Source of the DNA: Bifidobacteriaceae bacterium UBA2724
GTDB lineage: Bacteria; Actinomycetota; Actinomycetes; Actinomycetales; Bifidobacteriaceae
Assembly: GCA_002353815.1 (NCBI GenBank)
Contig: DEKK01000003.1
Span: 200,481-264,480, forward strand
Length of the DNA: 64,000 nt
Reading direction: 5' to 3'
Below the pieces are notes generated by a model. It worked only from the letters and a program-made list of their open reading frames with translations. It was not told where the DNA came from and searched no databases. The translations under genes and the position numbers were made by a program. This document shows, piece by piece, positions 34,135 to 42,862 of this stretch (positions are counted from its first letter, which is position 1; each line of letters begins with the position of its first letter).

Positions 34135-34308
34135 GGATACAGCACCAAAAGTGCACGTCTTCTGAGAGGGAAGCTTGGGAGGCAGATGTGAATCGTACAT
34201 GGTCGTATGATCGCTGCTTCGATAAACGGTCCAATGCACGATTCTGTTTAGGGAAGAGACAGACGTTGAAAATGGAGATATTCAACGCCCCCGAGAAAGT
34301 AGGTAATC

Positions 34309-34767
34309 ATGAGTATGGTCATGCGCGCATTGCAGAAAAGGAAGAACAACGAGTCTGGTTTCACGCTCGTCGAGCTGCTTGTTGTCGTGATCATCATCGG
34401 CATCCTCGCCGCTGTGTCGGTCCCGATCTACCTGAACCAGCGCAAGGCTGGCTGGGATTCGAACGCTGAGTCCGATGTGAAAAACGCCCAGATCGTGGTC
34501 AGCACTGCCATGAGTGCTAACAATGGCAAGATGCCGACACAAGACAAGAGTGGCAACGCTGTGACGTATCCCATTTATTGCCACGGCGGCGACCAGGGGA
34601 GCACGGCTCTGATTGCAGATCAGACCGTGACGTGTTCCGCCGGTGTCGAACTCGAGATCGACAAGGACGACGACACGAATTACAAGGTGATTGGCCACCA
34701 TACCAATGGTTCGCACAAATACACGTACGATTCTCCGAACCCGACCATCATCGTCGATAATCTGTGA
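34309..34767 (+). CDS. Type IV pilin, paralogue 1
   Basis: 152 residues; GTAGGTA lies upstream of the ATG. A 17-residue leader ends NNESG, then FTLVELLVVVIIIGILAAVS with Glu at +5, a canonical type IVa N-terminus. The globular domain is about 115 residues with two Cys (YCHGG and VTCSAG) likely bonded. About 119 bases encoding the N-terminal helix are nearly identical to those in the next gene, while the globular parts differ. It has its own promoter and terminator. It could be a second major pilin or a variant subunit. Confidence 0.92.
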   Translation: MSMVMRALQKRKNNESGFTLVELLVVVIIIGILAAVSVPIYLNQRKAGWDSNAESDVKNAQIVVSTAMSANNGKMPTQDKSGNAVTYPIYCHGGDQGSTALIADQTVTCSAGVELEIDKDDDTNYKVIGHHTNGSHKYTYDSPNPTIIVDNL

Positions 34768-34836
34768 CACCTGATTCCCAGCCTCGGTTAGGGAAGTCTA
34801 AGACACTGGACGGTCGAAGACACAGGGGTGGTGAGC

Positions 34837-34867
34837 GGCGCCCGACATCAGTCGGGCGCCGTTTTTT
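34837..34867 (+). terminator. Rho-independent terminator after pilin paralogue 1
   Basis: GGCGCCCGAC (34837-34846) and GTCGGGCGCC (34851-34860) enclose ATCA and are followed by GTTTTTT. Confidence 0.95.
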
Positions 34868-35000
34868 GCGCTCCCGGTCAATGGGGGGTGACGGAGTGCC
34901 CAAAAAATACTGTGATAATATCTGAACGCGCGTGAGGGGGGTGGCTGGTATTCCTTGGAATTGCAAGGTTTTTGGATTTCAAGGCTGAATTGTGATGGAT

Positions 35001-35028
35001 TTGTGTTTTATCTAAATTCGTGTAAAAT
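35001..35028 (+). promoter_or_regulatory. Promoter of the putative major pilin
   Basis: TTGTGT (35001-35006), a 16-base spacer and TAAAAT (35023-35028), the best -35/-10 pair noticed in the window, inside an AT-rich stretch. The leader to the ATG at 35174 is about 139 bases and begins with a CAGCAAC/GTTGCTG hairpin (35035-35053). Confidence 0.65.
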
Positions 35029-35173
35029 AAATCTCAGCAACAGGGAGTTGCTGGACTAAACAAAGAATGTTTGGTAATAATCAATAGTCGCACGAAAGAC
35101 TTTACTCTGAGATTCAGCCAAGTGGGTTGAGTCATCGAAAGTCGGGACTGTGGCTGTAAGGGAAGAGGTAATT

Positions 35174-35608
35174 ATGGAAATGATTTCTCGTGCTCTGGCT
35201 CGTCGTCAGAAGGGTGAGAAGGGTTTCACGCTCGTCGAGCTGCTCGTCGTCGTGATCATCATCGGCATCCTCGCCGCTGTGTCGGTCCCGATCTACCTGA
35301 ACCAGCGCAAGGCCGCCTGGGATTCGAACGCTGAGTCCGACGCCAAGAACGCCGTGACCGCGATCGAGACCGAGATGACGAACCACAACGGCAAGCTGAC
35401 GGGCTCCGCTGTCACCTGCGACGCCGGTTCCAGCGACGCGGCCATGAACGTGACCTTCGGCACGCAGAAGCTCACCTGCTCCGCTGGCGTTACCCTTACC
35501 GTGACCCCCGGCAACGGCGGCACCACCTACACGGTCACCGCTCACCACAAGGACGGCACCAAGAGCTACACCTACAACTCCGCTTCCGACGCCGCTGTCC
35601 ATGCCTGA
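35174..35608 (+). CDS. pilA: Type IV pilin, paralogue 2 (probable major pilin)
   Basis: 144 residues from the ATG at 35174 with AGAGGT upstream; an ATG at 35150 is in the leader. A 16-residue leader ends KGEKG, then FTLVELLVVVIIIGILAAVS with Glu at +5. The globular domain is about 105 residues, rich in Thr/Ala/Gly, with a Cys pair (VTCDAG, LTCSAG). Codon use is strongly biased to C-ending codons compared with its paralogue, suggesting high expression, and it has the strongest visible promoter. Both observations argue it is the main structural subunit; this is inference. Confidence 0.9.
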   Translation: MEMISRALARRQKGEKGFTLVELLVVVIIIGILAAVSVPIYLNQRKAAWDSNAESDAKNAVTAIETEMTNHNGKLTGSAVTCDAGSSDAAMNVTFGTQKLTCSAGVTLTVTPGNGGTTYTVTAHHKDGTKSYTYNSASDAAVHA

Positions 35609-35652
35609 TCTGGGCTAGCCTGGCGCAGCTGAGGCTGCAGGGTTGATTCCCG

Positions 35653-35688
35653 AAAAGGACCGCCGAGAAATCGCGGTCCTTTTCTTTT
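35653..35688 (+). terminator. Rho-independent terminator after the major pilin
   Basis: AAAAGGACCGC (35653-35663) and GCGGTCCTTTT (35673-35683) form an 11-bp stem followed by CTTTT. Confidence 0.92.
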
Positions 35689-35826
35689 GCAGCTGCATCC
35701 GTCCAGAGAAAACAACGGCGATCATGCGGAATGCTGGGCGTGAATGAATTACCGTGCCCTTTGGATGAATTGCTCATTCGTAGACCATTGAGGCAACTCA
35801 CGGAATCATTTCCATGAAATATGCAC

Positions 35827-35873
35827 TACAATGGTCAAAAGGGAAGCCGTAGGCGATGACGTAGCCGTCATCG
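35827..35873 (+). promoter_or_regulatory. Possible -10 element and leader hairpin upstream of pilC
   Basis: TACAAT (35827-35832) could be the -10 of the pilC operon; no clear -35. Downstream, CGATGACG (35854-35861) and CGTCATCG (35866-35873) form an 8-bp stem with a TAGC loop, flanked by GGGAA and TTCCC that could extend it. The interval 35609-35932 contains no gene. Confidence 0.4.
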
Positions 35874-35932
35874 TTCCCAGGGAAGTGACCCTGATAGGAT
35901 ATTCGTGTTCTAGCGGGAGATAAGGAACAGAC

Positions 35933-37171
35933 ATGGCTCAAGAAGCTGAAGTAACGACATGGACGTACACCGGCATTTCTGGCTCTCAGAAGGTTAAAGG
36001 CACCATTGAAGGTACCAGCCGACAGCAGGTCATCGAACGCCTGAAGAGCCAGAACATTCTGCCCACCGATCTCAAAAGCAATTCAGAGAGCGGTCTCAAC
36101 ATGGAGATCTCTCTGGGCAACGGTCGCTATCCGAAGAAGAAAGACTACGCCGTCATGGCCCGCCAGTTGGCCACGATGGTGGCAGCTGGCGTGCCGCTTG
36201 TCCGCTCGCTCAATATCATCTGCGACCAGATTGAGAACAAGCGACTGCGCGAGTCCATGCGTAAGTGCGTGTCTCAAGTCGAAAATGGTTCATCGTTCTC
36301 CGAGGCCATGGCGAACGATCCCGATGAAATGTTCCCGCCGATCATGGTGCATATGGTCGAGGCCGGCGAGGCCGGCGGCTTCCTCGACCAATCCCTGCTC
36401 ACCGTTGCCGATAGCTTCGAAGCCGATGTGAAGCTACAGAACCAGATCAAATCGGCAATGGCATACCCTGTTATCGTTCTGTGCATCGCGTTCCTGCTCG
36501 TTGGCGTCATGCTGCTCACGATTGTGCCGACCTTCGAAGACATGTACAGCTCCATGGGCGCACAGCTGCCTGCGATCACCCAGATATTGGTCGACCTTGG
36601 CAACATCGCACCTGTCGGCATCCCGGTGCTCATCGTTGCGATTATTGCATTCAGCGTCTACTGGAGGCAGAACCACAACAAGATGTACATCCGTAGCTGG
36701 TGGGAGCCTTTCAAGCTCAAGGCGCCCGTGTTCGGAAAGCTGAACACTAAGGTGTCCCTGGCTCGTTTCTGCCGCAACTTCGCCTCCATGCTGTCGTCCG
36801 GCGTGCCGATTCTCGAAGCCCTCGATATCGTTGGTTCGACCTCGGGCAACATCGTGTATGAGAATGCTTCGAAACTCGTTGCACGTGAGGTCGAGAAGGG
36901 CTCTCGTCTCTCTGACGCCATGGCGTTGCAGACCGTGTATCCGAACATGCTTGTCCAGATGGTCGCCATCGGCGAAGATGCAGGTGCCATCGACCAGATG
37001 CTGGCAAGCGCCGGCCGTTCCTATGACGAAGAGGTCGAGACGATGGCCAAGTCCCTGACATCGCTTCTCGAACCGTTGATGATTCTTGTTCTCGGCGGTG
37101 TCGTCGGCTTTATGGTTTTGGCACTGTACATGCCTATGTTCAGCATGTTCGACGCCATCAACAACATGTGA
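35933..37171 (+). CDS. pilC: Type IV pilus inner-membrane platform protein
   Basis: 412 residues, the usual PilC/GspF length, with AAGGA upstream. An N-terminal WTYTGISGSQKVKGTIEG segment is typical. Two repeated T2SSF domains follow, each with a LA.ML.SGVPL-like motif (QLATMVAAGVPLVRSL and NFASMLSSGVPILEAL) and an E-x-G-x-x-x-G motif (VEAGEAGGF, AIGEDAGAI). Membrane segments lie at about 179-202, 226-243 and 378-402. It anchors the pilus base and engages PilB and PilT. First gene of the operon pilC - pilX-like - pilD - pilM - pilN - pilO. Confidence 0.95.
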   Translation: MAQEAEVTTWTYTGISGSQKVKGTIEGTSRQQVIERLKSQNILPTDLKSNSESGLNMEISLGNGRYPKKKDYAVMARQLATMVAAGVPLVRSLNIICDQIENKRLRESMRKCVSQVENGSSFSEAMANDPDEMFPPIMVHMVEAGEAGGFLDQSLLTVADSFEADVKLQNQIKSAMAYPVIVLCIAFLLVGVMLLTIVPTFEDMYSSMGAQLPAITQILVDLGNIAPVGIPVLIVAIIAFSVYWRQNHNKMYIRSWWEPFKLKAPVFGKLNTKVSLARFCRNFASMLSSGVPILEALDIVGSTSGNIVYENASKLVAREVEKGSRLSDAMALQTVYPNMLVQMVAIGEDAGAIDQMLASAGRSYDEEVETMAKSLTSLLEPLMILVLGGVVGFMVLALYMPMFSMFDAINNM

Positions 37172-37183
37172 CAGGGAGTCGCT

Positions 37184-39988
37184 ATGAGAGAAACACAAAT
37201 CTGGAAGTATCTGGATCGCCATTTCGGCTCGGCCATACGCCGCCATGCGAAAAGCGAGTCCGGTGTCGCCATGATCATGGCGCTTCTGTTCACCGTGATG
37301 GCCGAGCTTACGCTTGTCGTCATCACGTCCGTGCTTGTCGGTCAGGCCATCCCTTACAAGAACAACAAGCAGCAGGAGCAGAGCTTCTATGCTGCTGAGA
37401 CAGGTCTTGAGATGGGACTGAGCTTCCTGCGCACTGCGGAGTCGAAAACCGCTGCGGAAGGTACGGCGACCTCCTATTCGTCGTTCTTCCCCCAGTCATC
37501 CTCGTCAAGCGCCACGCGAGTCGGTGGACGAAGCGATGATGGCATCAACCGTTACTTTGTGACGTCCGAAGGTGCCGTGATTCTGGATTGTGTGAACGCT
37601 GCACATTCCGATTACATCGTGAGCAAGGTCCAGCGTGGCACCGATTACCCTTCGTGCTCGACGATTTACGGCGACCTGCCGTCGGCCACAGGTACCACGG
37701 GTACCACGGCCATCCAGGACTATTCGACGTCGGACACCACATTGCGCATTGAGATCACCTACTGGAACACCGACCCCACGACCATCACGGATGAGAGCGG
37801 CAACCCGGATTCCTCGAAGAAGATCTCATCCCCGGCGAACTTCAAGAAAGCCCGGTATGCCATCGTGACAGCCAAGGCTTATAACGGCAAGCGCTGGGAC
37901 ACCGTCAACAAAAACACCGTGACGGCATACCCAACCACCGTGCTCCAGGGAATCTACAAGTTCGGGGTGACCCAGATCAGCAATACCACGACGACTGGCA
38001 CAGCAACGAACGGTTCCTCAGATGGTGCGTTCCTGATGCAGGCCAACGAGATGCTCAACGAGTACCCGTGGGTCCAGGTGGCGGCAGGTAGTGTCACCCC
38101 CGATGCCAACGGAGATGTCGCTACTCTCAAGGGCACCAACGTCCGCGGTTCGTTGACCGCCGGTCAGAACTATATCGATAACCCGGTCAATGAGACCTGC
38201 CTTGTTGCGACAAATCCGTCGAACCCAGCCGATATCTCCATCCCCGCGGATGGAGTGACTGATTGGATCGTCCGGGTGTATCCGCGAGCCACATCGACGA
38301 ACGCAACAGCCGACAACGGCATCCAGACATACACGTACACGGAGCAGTGCAAGGCGCACGGCAGCTACAGCAAGGTCAATGCATGGACATATGGCGAGGA
38401 CGATACGATCCGCCTGAGCGGCACCACCTTCTGCCTCACCGGTGTGCCCTACGTCAACAAGAATGCCACTGACAACAAAGGTCTGGCCAAGCTTGAGCCC
38501 TGCGGAACTTCGTATTCTCCGAATTCGTATGTCAACGGCTCCTCTAATGGCAAGACGGTGGACCTTGCAAACGATGAATACGGATATGATGCCACCGCCG
38601 AGAAAACCGACCGCAACAGCGCTCTGAACAAGCTCCAGAAATGGGCGTTCTACTTTGGCTTCATCAACGCTGCCTGGTGGGACATCCCATCGAACTCGTT
38701 GATGGGCGGCACGGTTCATCAGAACAACACAGCGTTCCAGACCCTGGGCTATTACAAGGGCACCGCTGACGATTCCAAGGTCGGCACCGGTTGGTCTGGC
38801 GCCAACCTCGGAGCCAGCTGCGGCACCGGCTCCACCGACGCCTGCTATCTGTCGGCCTATTGGGACACGAAGCTGACCTCCAATGGCCATTACGAGCAGC
38901 CCGAGAAAACCTTCCTTGAGTCCCTTGGACATGGTGGAGAGGCCGGTTATGAGACCGAGCAGGTCGTCGGCCAGTCCGGCACCTGCATGCAGGTCCGCGA
39001 CGAAGGTTCCAACACTGGCAACGGCACCACGTGGGGCACGAGGAACGTCGTCACCAAGCAATGCTATGTCAACGTCGCGCCGCTTAATCCGTTCTGCTAC
39101 CAGCGCACGATCGGCGGCAAAGCCAACGATTCCAACTACAAGTCCGGCACTGGCAATACGGTCTGCGGCACCAACACCGATTCGGTTGTGAAAACCGACA
39201 CCAAGGATGGCATCGCCGACACGTCCACGGTTTCCATCAACGGAACCAAGGCAGATTACATCACCTACGACCGCCCGTCCGACACCGTGACCATCGATGG
39301 CACCGCGACGAAGACCCCGGTCTATGCGGTTCAACTCAGCTCGACAATGGGCTGTCTGCGGGTCACCAGCACCGACGGCAACGGCATCTTGCAATATAGC
39401 GGGACCAGTTGTTCCACGGCTGCGTCGGGAAGCGATTCGGCGAAGTACACATTCGTACGTACCGAAAACCTCGGCAAAAACAGCTCCGGAGGCACGTCCA
39501 AGTTCAACTACAAGTTCGTGTTGATGAGCAGCCTTGACACAGATACCCAGAACGCGGTGAACAGCAAGAACTACTCCAGTGCGGTGAATCTGCTGAAAGA
39601 CGAGTCGAAGAACCCGAATGCGCTGTGTCTGCAGGAGGTCACACCTGGCACGTCCCTGTACCAGTATGGCAAGAACGGATTGGTCAACAGCTCGAACTCC
39701 GAGGCGAATGTCGCCGATATGTTCCCCTACGTCCAGCTGCAGTCTTGCGCAGCCACGACGGGCAGCGGACTGGGCGCGGTGGACGCAACTCCCCAGCAAT
39801 GGAATGCGCCGACTAAATTGCAGGGCCGGTATACCAATACCAGCCATGGCTCGTTCTCGACATCCACGTCCACAACTCTGCAGACGTCGTCCAAGGGATT
39901 CTCCATGGTGCGCCAGTACAACCTGCAGCGCCTGTGCAACGCCAGCGGCAGCACCGATCCGCGAGGTAAGTCATGCTGGGTGGCCTAA
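37184..39988 (+). CDS. Large PilX-like pilus protein, possible tip adhesin
   Basis: 934 residues. The N-terminus resembles PilX: a basic stretch ending AKSESG, then VAMIMALLFTVMAELTLVVI and a following helix with QSFYAAETGLEMGL, matching the PilX AAE-x-GL element. Glu at +5 is missing, as in PilX/GspK proteins. The other 860 residues, far more than in ordinary PilX, are Thr/Ser/Asn/Gly-rich with many Cys. Near the C-terminus CLRVTSTDG, CLQEVTPG and VQLQSC...PQQW recall ricin-type lectin repeats (C-L and QxW); this is tentative. A tip-located adhesin is inferred. Its end overlaps the pilD start by 16 bases. Confidence 0.75.
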   Translation: MRETQIWKYLDRHFGSAIRRHAKSESGVAMIMALLFTVMAELTLVVITSVLVGQAIPYKNNKQQEQSFYAAETGLEMGLSFLRTAESKTAAEGTATSYSSFFPQSSSSSATRVGGRSDDGINRYFVTSEGAVILDCVNAAHSDYIVSKVQRGTDYPSCSTIYGDLPSATGTTGTTAIQDYSTSDTTLRIEITYWNTDPTTITDESGNPDSSKKISSPANFKKARYAIVTAKAYNGKRWDTVNKNTVTAYPTTVLQGIYKFGVTQISNTTTTGTATNGSSDGAFLMQANEMLNEYPWVQVAAGSVTPDANGDVATLKGTNVRGSLTAGQNYIDNPVNETCLVATNPSNPADISIPADGVTDWIVRVYPRATSTNATADNGIQTYTYTEQCKAHGSYSKVNAWTYGEDDTIRLSGTTFCLTGVPYVNKNATDNKGLAKLEPCGTSYSPNSYVNGSSNGKTVDLANDEYGYDATAEKTDRNSALNKLQKWAFYFGFINAAWWDIPSNSLMGGTVHQNNTAFQTLGYYKGTADDSKVGTGWSGANLGASCGTGSTDACYLSAYWDTKLTSNGHYEQPEKTFLESLGHGGEAGYETEQVVGQSGTCMQVRDEGSNTGNGTTWGTRNVVTKQCYVNVAPLNPFCYQRTIGGKANDSNYKSGTGNTVCGTNTDSVVKTDTKDGIADTSTVSINGTKADYITYDRPSDTVTIDGTATKTPVYAVQLSSTMGCLRVTSTDGNGILQYSGTSCSTAASGSDSAKYTFVRTENLGKNSSGGTSKFNYKFVLMSSLDTDTQNAVNSKNYSSAVNLLKDESKNPNALCLQEVTPGTSLYQYGKNGLVNSSNSEANVADMFPYVQLQSCAATTGSGLGAVDATPQQWNAPTKLQGRYTNTSHGSFSTSTSTTLQTSSKGFSMVRQYNLQRLCNASGSTDPRGKSCWVA

Positions 39989-40797
39989 CGACAACGGATG
40001 GTGTCATCCTTGAGATCGTCGCGTTCATCGTCGGCTGCATCCTCGGATCGTTCCTCGGTGTTGTGATTTGGCGTGTGCCGAACCATATCAGCATCGTGAA
40101 CCCCAAGAGGAGCTTCTGCCCCAACTGCAACGCGCAGATTGCGTGGTACGACAACATACCTCTGCTTTCCTACGCGGTGCTTCGCGGAAAGTGCCGCCAT
40201 TGCAAGGAACCTATTTCCGTGCGCTATCCCATCATGGAAGCGCTGACAGGTTGTGCGATGGCGGCTGTCGTGGCAGGTGTGCTCTGGCAGATTTATCCTG
40301 CCTGGCTGCTGCCCGACATGCTGTATCTTGCCGCTATAAGCATCGTCGTGGCCTATATCGATATCGATCACCATCTCATTTTGAACGTGATCGTATATCC
40401 GTCATACGTGGTGAGCCTTGCGCTTCTCGTCCTTGCCTCGGCAATGATGGGCGATTGGGAAGCGCTGAAGCGCGGACTCATCTGCGCTCTCATCCTGTTC
40501 GTCTTCTATTTCGTGCTGAGCCTTATCTGGCCCGGCGGGATGGGCGACGGCGACATCAAGCTCGCGTTCCTTTTGGGAATGACGCTCGGTTGGCTAGGAT
40601 GGAAGCAGTTCATCGTCGGTGCGTTCATGGCTTTCTTTGTCGGAGGTCTGGTCGTACTGATACAACTAACCCGTAAGAAGGTCTCAGTCCATGGAGGGAT
40701 TCCTTTTGGTCCATCCATGGTCGTGGGGACTTGGATCGGCATCTTCGCCGGTCAGGTCATCGCTGACCTCTACTTACAGCTCGTCGGACTCGCATGA
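39973..40797 (+). CDS. pilD: Prepilin peptidase (leader peptidase and N-methyltransferase type)
   Basis: 274 residues with GAGGT upstream, overlapping the preceding gene by 16 bases. An N-terminal hydrophobic segment precedes GSFLGVVIWRVPN. The zinc-type tetracysteine is C49-x2-C52 and C74-x2-C77 (FCPNC, KCRHC). The two catalytic Asp motifs lie at D130-I-D132 (AYIDIDHHLIL) and D192-G-D194 (GGMGDGDIKL). Several membrane helices follow. It should cleave and methylate the prepilins of this locus and probably the isolated one at 22478. Confidence 0.95.
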   Translation: MLGGLTTTDGVILEIVAFIVGCILGSFLGVVIWRVPNHISIVNPKRSFCPNCNAQIAWYDNIPLLSYAVLRGKCRHCKEPISVRYPIMEALTGCAMAAVVAGVLWQIYPAWLLPDMLYLAAISIVVAYIDIDHHLILNVIVYPSYVVSLALLVLASAMMGDWEALKRGLICALILFVFYFVLSLIWPGGMGDGDIKLAFLLGMTLGWLGWKQFIVGAFMAFFVGGLVVLIQLTRKKVSVHGGIPFGPSMVVGTWIGIFAGQVIADLYLQLVGLA

Positions 40798-40833
40798 GCC
40801 AGGCGAGGGAGAGAAACAAGCAAGGGAGAGCTC

Positions 40834-41883
40834 ATGAGCCAACTCACGGCATTGATGCTATCAAATGATGCTGTTCGTGCGGCCATCATCGGTGATCCAT
40901 ACAGCTCGAAGCCCAAGGTGCTCCATTTCCACATGGTGCCACTTCCGCAGGGAGCCGTCGTTGATGGTGAAATCGCTGATGACGCAAAGGACAAAGTCGT
41001 CACACTGCTGAAGACGCTGATCAAGAACCATCGTTATCCCACGGATAACGTGGCGCTTGCCTATGCGAGCCGCCGTCTGGTCCTTCGTGAGGCGAACTTC
41101 CCCGACATGGGGCTTGACGAACTCCGCCAGACGCTTCCGTTCCAGGCCGAGGGTCTGATTCCGCTTCCCGTCGACCAGTCCATTCTCGACTTCGTGCCGA
41201 TTTCGAAAGAGAATACGAGCCAGGGAACCATGCTCCACGGCCTCATCGTCGCCACGCTGCGTTCCGGTTTGGAAAGCGTGGCAGACGTCGTCGAACATGC
41301 TGGATTCATCCTCAGCACCATCGACGCGGCACCGTTCTGCGTGGCCCGTGTCTTCGCTTCGTCGAGCGTCAACCGCGTCCAGGCCATCGTCAACGTGGGT
41401 GCAAGCAACACGGATGTCCTGGTGATGGAAAACGGTTCGCCCAGGTATGTGCGTACCGTGACCGCCGGCGACAATGATGTCATCGACGCTGTCGCCAGCG
41501 CACTGAGCATTCCTCACGACAACGCCGTGCAGATCAAGCGGCGCATCGGCCTGCAGAACGTCGTCGGCGACGAACGTCTCGAGAAGGCAGAGGAAGTCAT
41601 CCGCGAAACCGTCGCACAGCTCATCGTCGGAGTGCGCAACACCGTTAATTACTACGACAATGCACATCCCGATAACCCGATCCAGACGATTCTTCTGACC
41701 GGCATCGGCGCAACCCTCGGCGGATTCCCTGCGGTTCTCGCAAGCTCCACCAACAAGGTTGTGCGCCTTGGCGATCCGTTCGCCAATTTCAGCCTGTCCA
41801 AGGATGTCGTTGACCACAATATCGCCGCGCATGCCGCCGACTATGCGGCAGTGCTTGGTCTTGCTCTAGGAAAGAGGCCATGA
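40834..41883 (+). CDS. pilM: Type IV pilus assembly protein PilM
   Basis: 349 residues, soluble, actin/FtsA-like. The ATPase-fold segments are recognisable as AIVNVGASNTDVLVMENGSPRYVRTV (phosphate-2-like) and ILLTGIGATLGGFPAVL (adenosine-like). In other species PilM binds the cytoplasmic N-terminus of PilN and links the platform to the ATPases. AGGGAGAG precedes the ATG. The stop overlaps the pilN start. Confidence 0.92.
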   Translation: MSQLTALMLSNDAVRAAIIGDPYSSKPKVLHFHMVPLPQGAVVDGEIADDAKDKVVTLLKTLIKNHRYPTDNVALAYASRRLVLREANFPDMGLDELRQTLPFQAEGLIPLPVDQSILDFVPISKENTSQGTMLHGLIVATLRSGLESVADVVEHAGFILSTIDAAPFCVARVFASSSVNRVQAIVNVGASNTDVLVMENGSPRYVRTVTAGDNDVIDAVASALSIPHDNAVQIKRRIGLQNVVGDERLEKAEEVIRETVAQLIVGVRNTVNYYDNAHPDNPIQTILLTGIGATLGGFPAVLASSTNKVVRLGDPFANFSLSKDVVDHNIAAHAADYAAVLGLALGKRP

Positions 41884-42842
41884 TGAGCCTGTCATTCGGT
41901 AAAAAAGATCAGAACGCCAGCAAGCATGGAGCTCAGCCGCAGCCCAAAGGCAAGCCGGCCGGTCCCGACCGCGCGCAGAACGGTGATCAGGACAAGGAAT
42001 CCCTCAAGGCCAAGTTCCGTGTGCAGAAGTCCCAGCGCCATCTTTCTTCCAATCCCCGTGATTGGAACTTCCGCGCCGAGCTCATTCCTAAGTCCATCGT
42101 CCGCCGTAACCAGGACCGAGTGGTGCGCAACATCATGGTCGTGGTCACGGCAGCCGTTGCGGTCATCTGCATCCTCGTGAGCGTCATCATGGTGACCTTG
42201 GTGCACTCGGCCAACAACGAGACCGTCAAGGCCCGTCAGAAGTACTCCGCGCTGTCGCAGCAGAAGCAGCAGTACAAGGAAGTCGAAGACACGCTCAACG
42301 CCGTGGCCGATGAGCAGCTTGTGCAGATCGGCGTCCTCTATAACGAGGTCGATTGGCAGAAGCTCGCGACGAACCTCAACACGTCGCTTCCTGACGGTGG
42401 CTCCTATGAGGAGCTGATTCTGTCGGAATACCAGCTCGTGGGTTCCGGTGCGTCCAGTGCGGGCTCCGGCAACGGCACCGTGTGGAGTTCCGGCGGCGTC
42501 ATCTCCGTCCAGTTCACCGTCACCGACCCGACCTTCGTGAGCGCCGAGGACTTCATCAAGAAGTTCGAGGTGATCCCCGGCTATCTCGATGGCCAGGTCG
42601 ACTCCATCACCCAGTCCGATCCGAACTACACCTATACCGGTTCGATCACGATCCATCTCGTCACGACCGATTCCAACGGAAACGCCGTCATGAACACGAC
42701 GCAGCGCGGTGACAACTCCGCTGGTTCCGAGGATTCCAACCGTCAGCTGCTCGCCAACCTTCGCAAGCAGCTCGAAGACGAAGCGGCGGGTCTCACCACT
42801 GCCTCGACTTCGACGGCCTCCGGTTCAAGCAGCTCCAACTAA
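41880..42842 (+). CDS. pilN: Type IV pilus assembly protein PilN
   Basis: 320 residues; start overlaps the pilM stop (ATGATGA, so either of two adjacent ATGs). A long polar cytoplasmic region (about 1-80) contains NFRAELIPKSIVRRNQD, the probable PilM-binding element (family form NLLP). One transmembrane helix (about 84-106) is followed by a coiled coil (about 112-150) and an external domain ending in a Ser/Thr-rich tail. The cytoplasmic part is longer than in proteobacterial PilN. Confidence 0.88.
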   Translation: MMSLSFGKKDQNASKHGAQPQPKGKPAGPDRAQNGDQDKESLKAKFRVQKSQRHLSSNPRDWNFRAELIPKSIVRRNQDRVVRNIMVVVTAAVAVICILVSVIMVTLVHSANNETVKARQKYSALSQQKQQYKEVEDTLNAVADEQLVQIGVLYNEVDWQKLATNLNTSLPDGGSYEELILSEYQLVGSGASSAGSGNGTVWSSGGVISVQFTVTDPTFVSAEDFIKKFEVIPGYLDGQVDSITQSDPNYTYTGSITIHLVTTDSNGNAVMNTTQRGDNSAGSEDSNRQLLANLRKQLEDEAAGLTTASTSTASGSSSSN

Positions 42843-42862
42843 AGGGAAGATAGAGGTTTGAA

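Noticed and set aside
38018..39847. 609-residue open frame antisense to the PilX-like gene
   Set aside because: Composition of a shadow frame and no start signal. The plus-strand gene is in operon context with overlapping neighbours.
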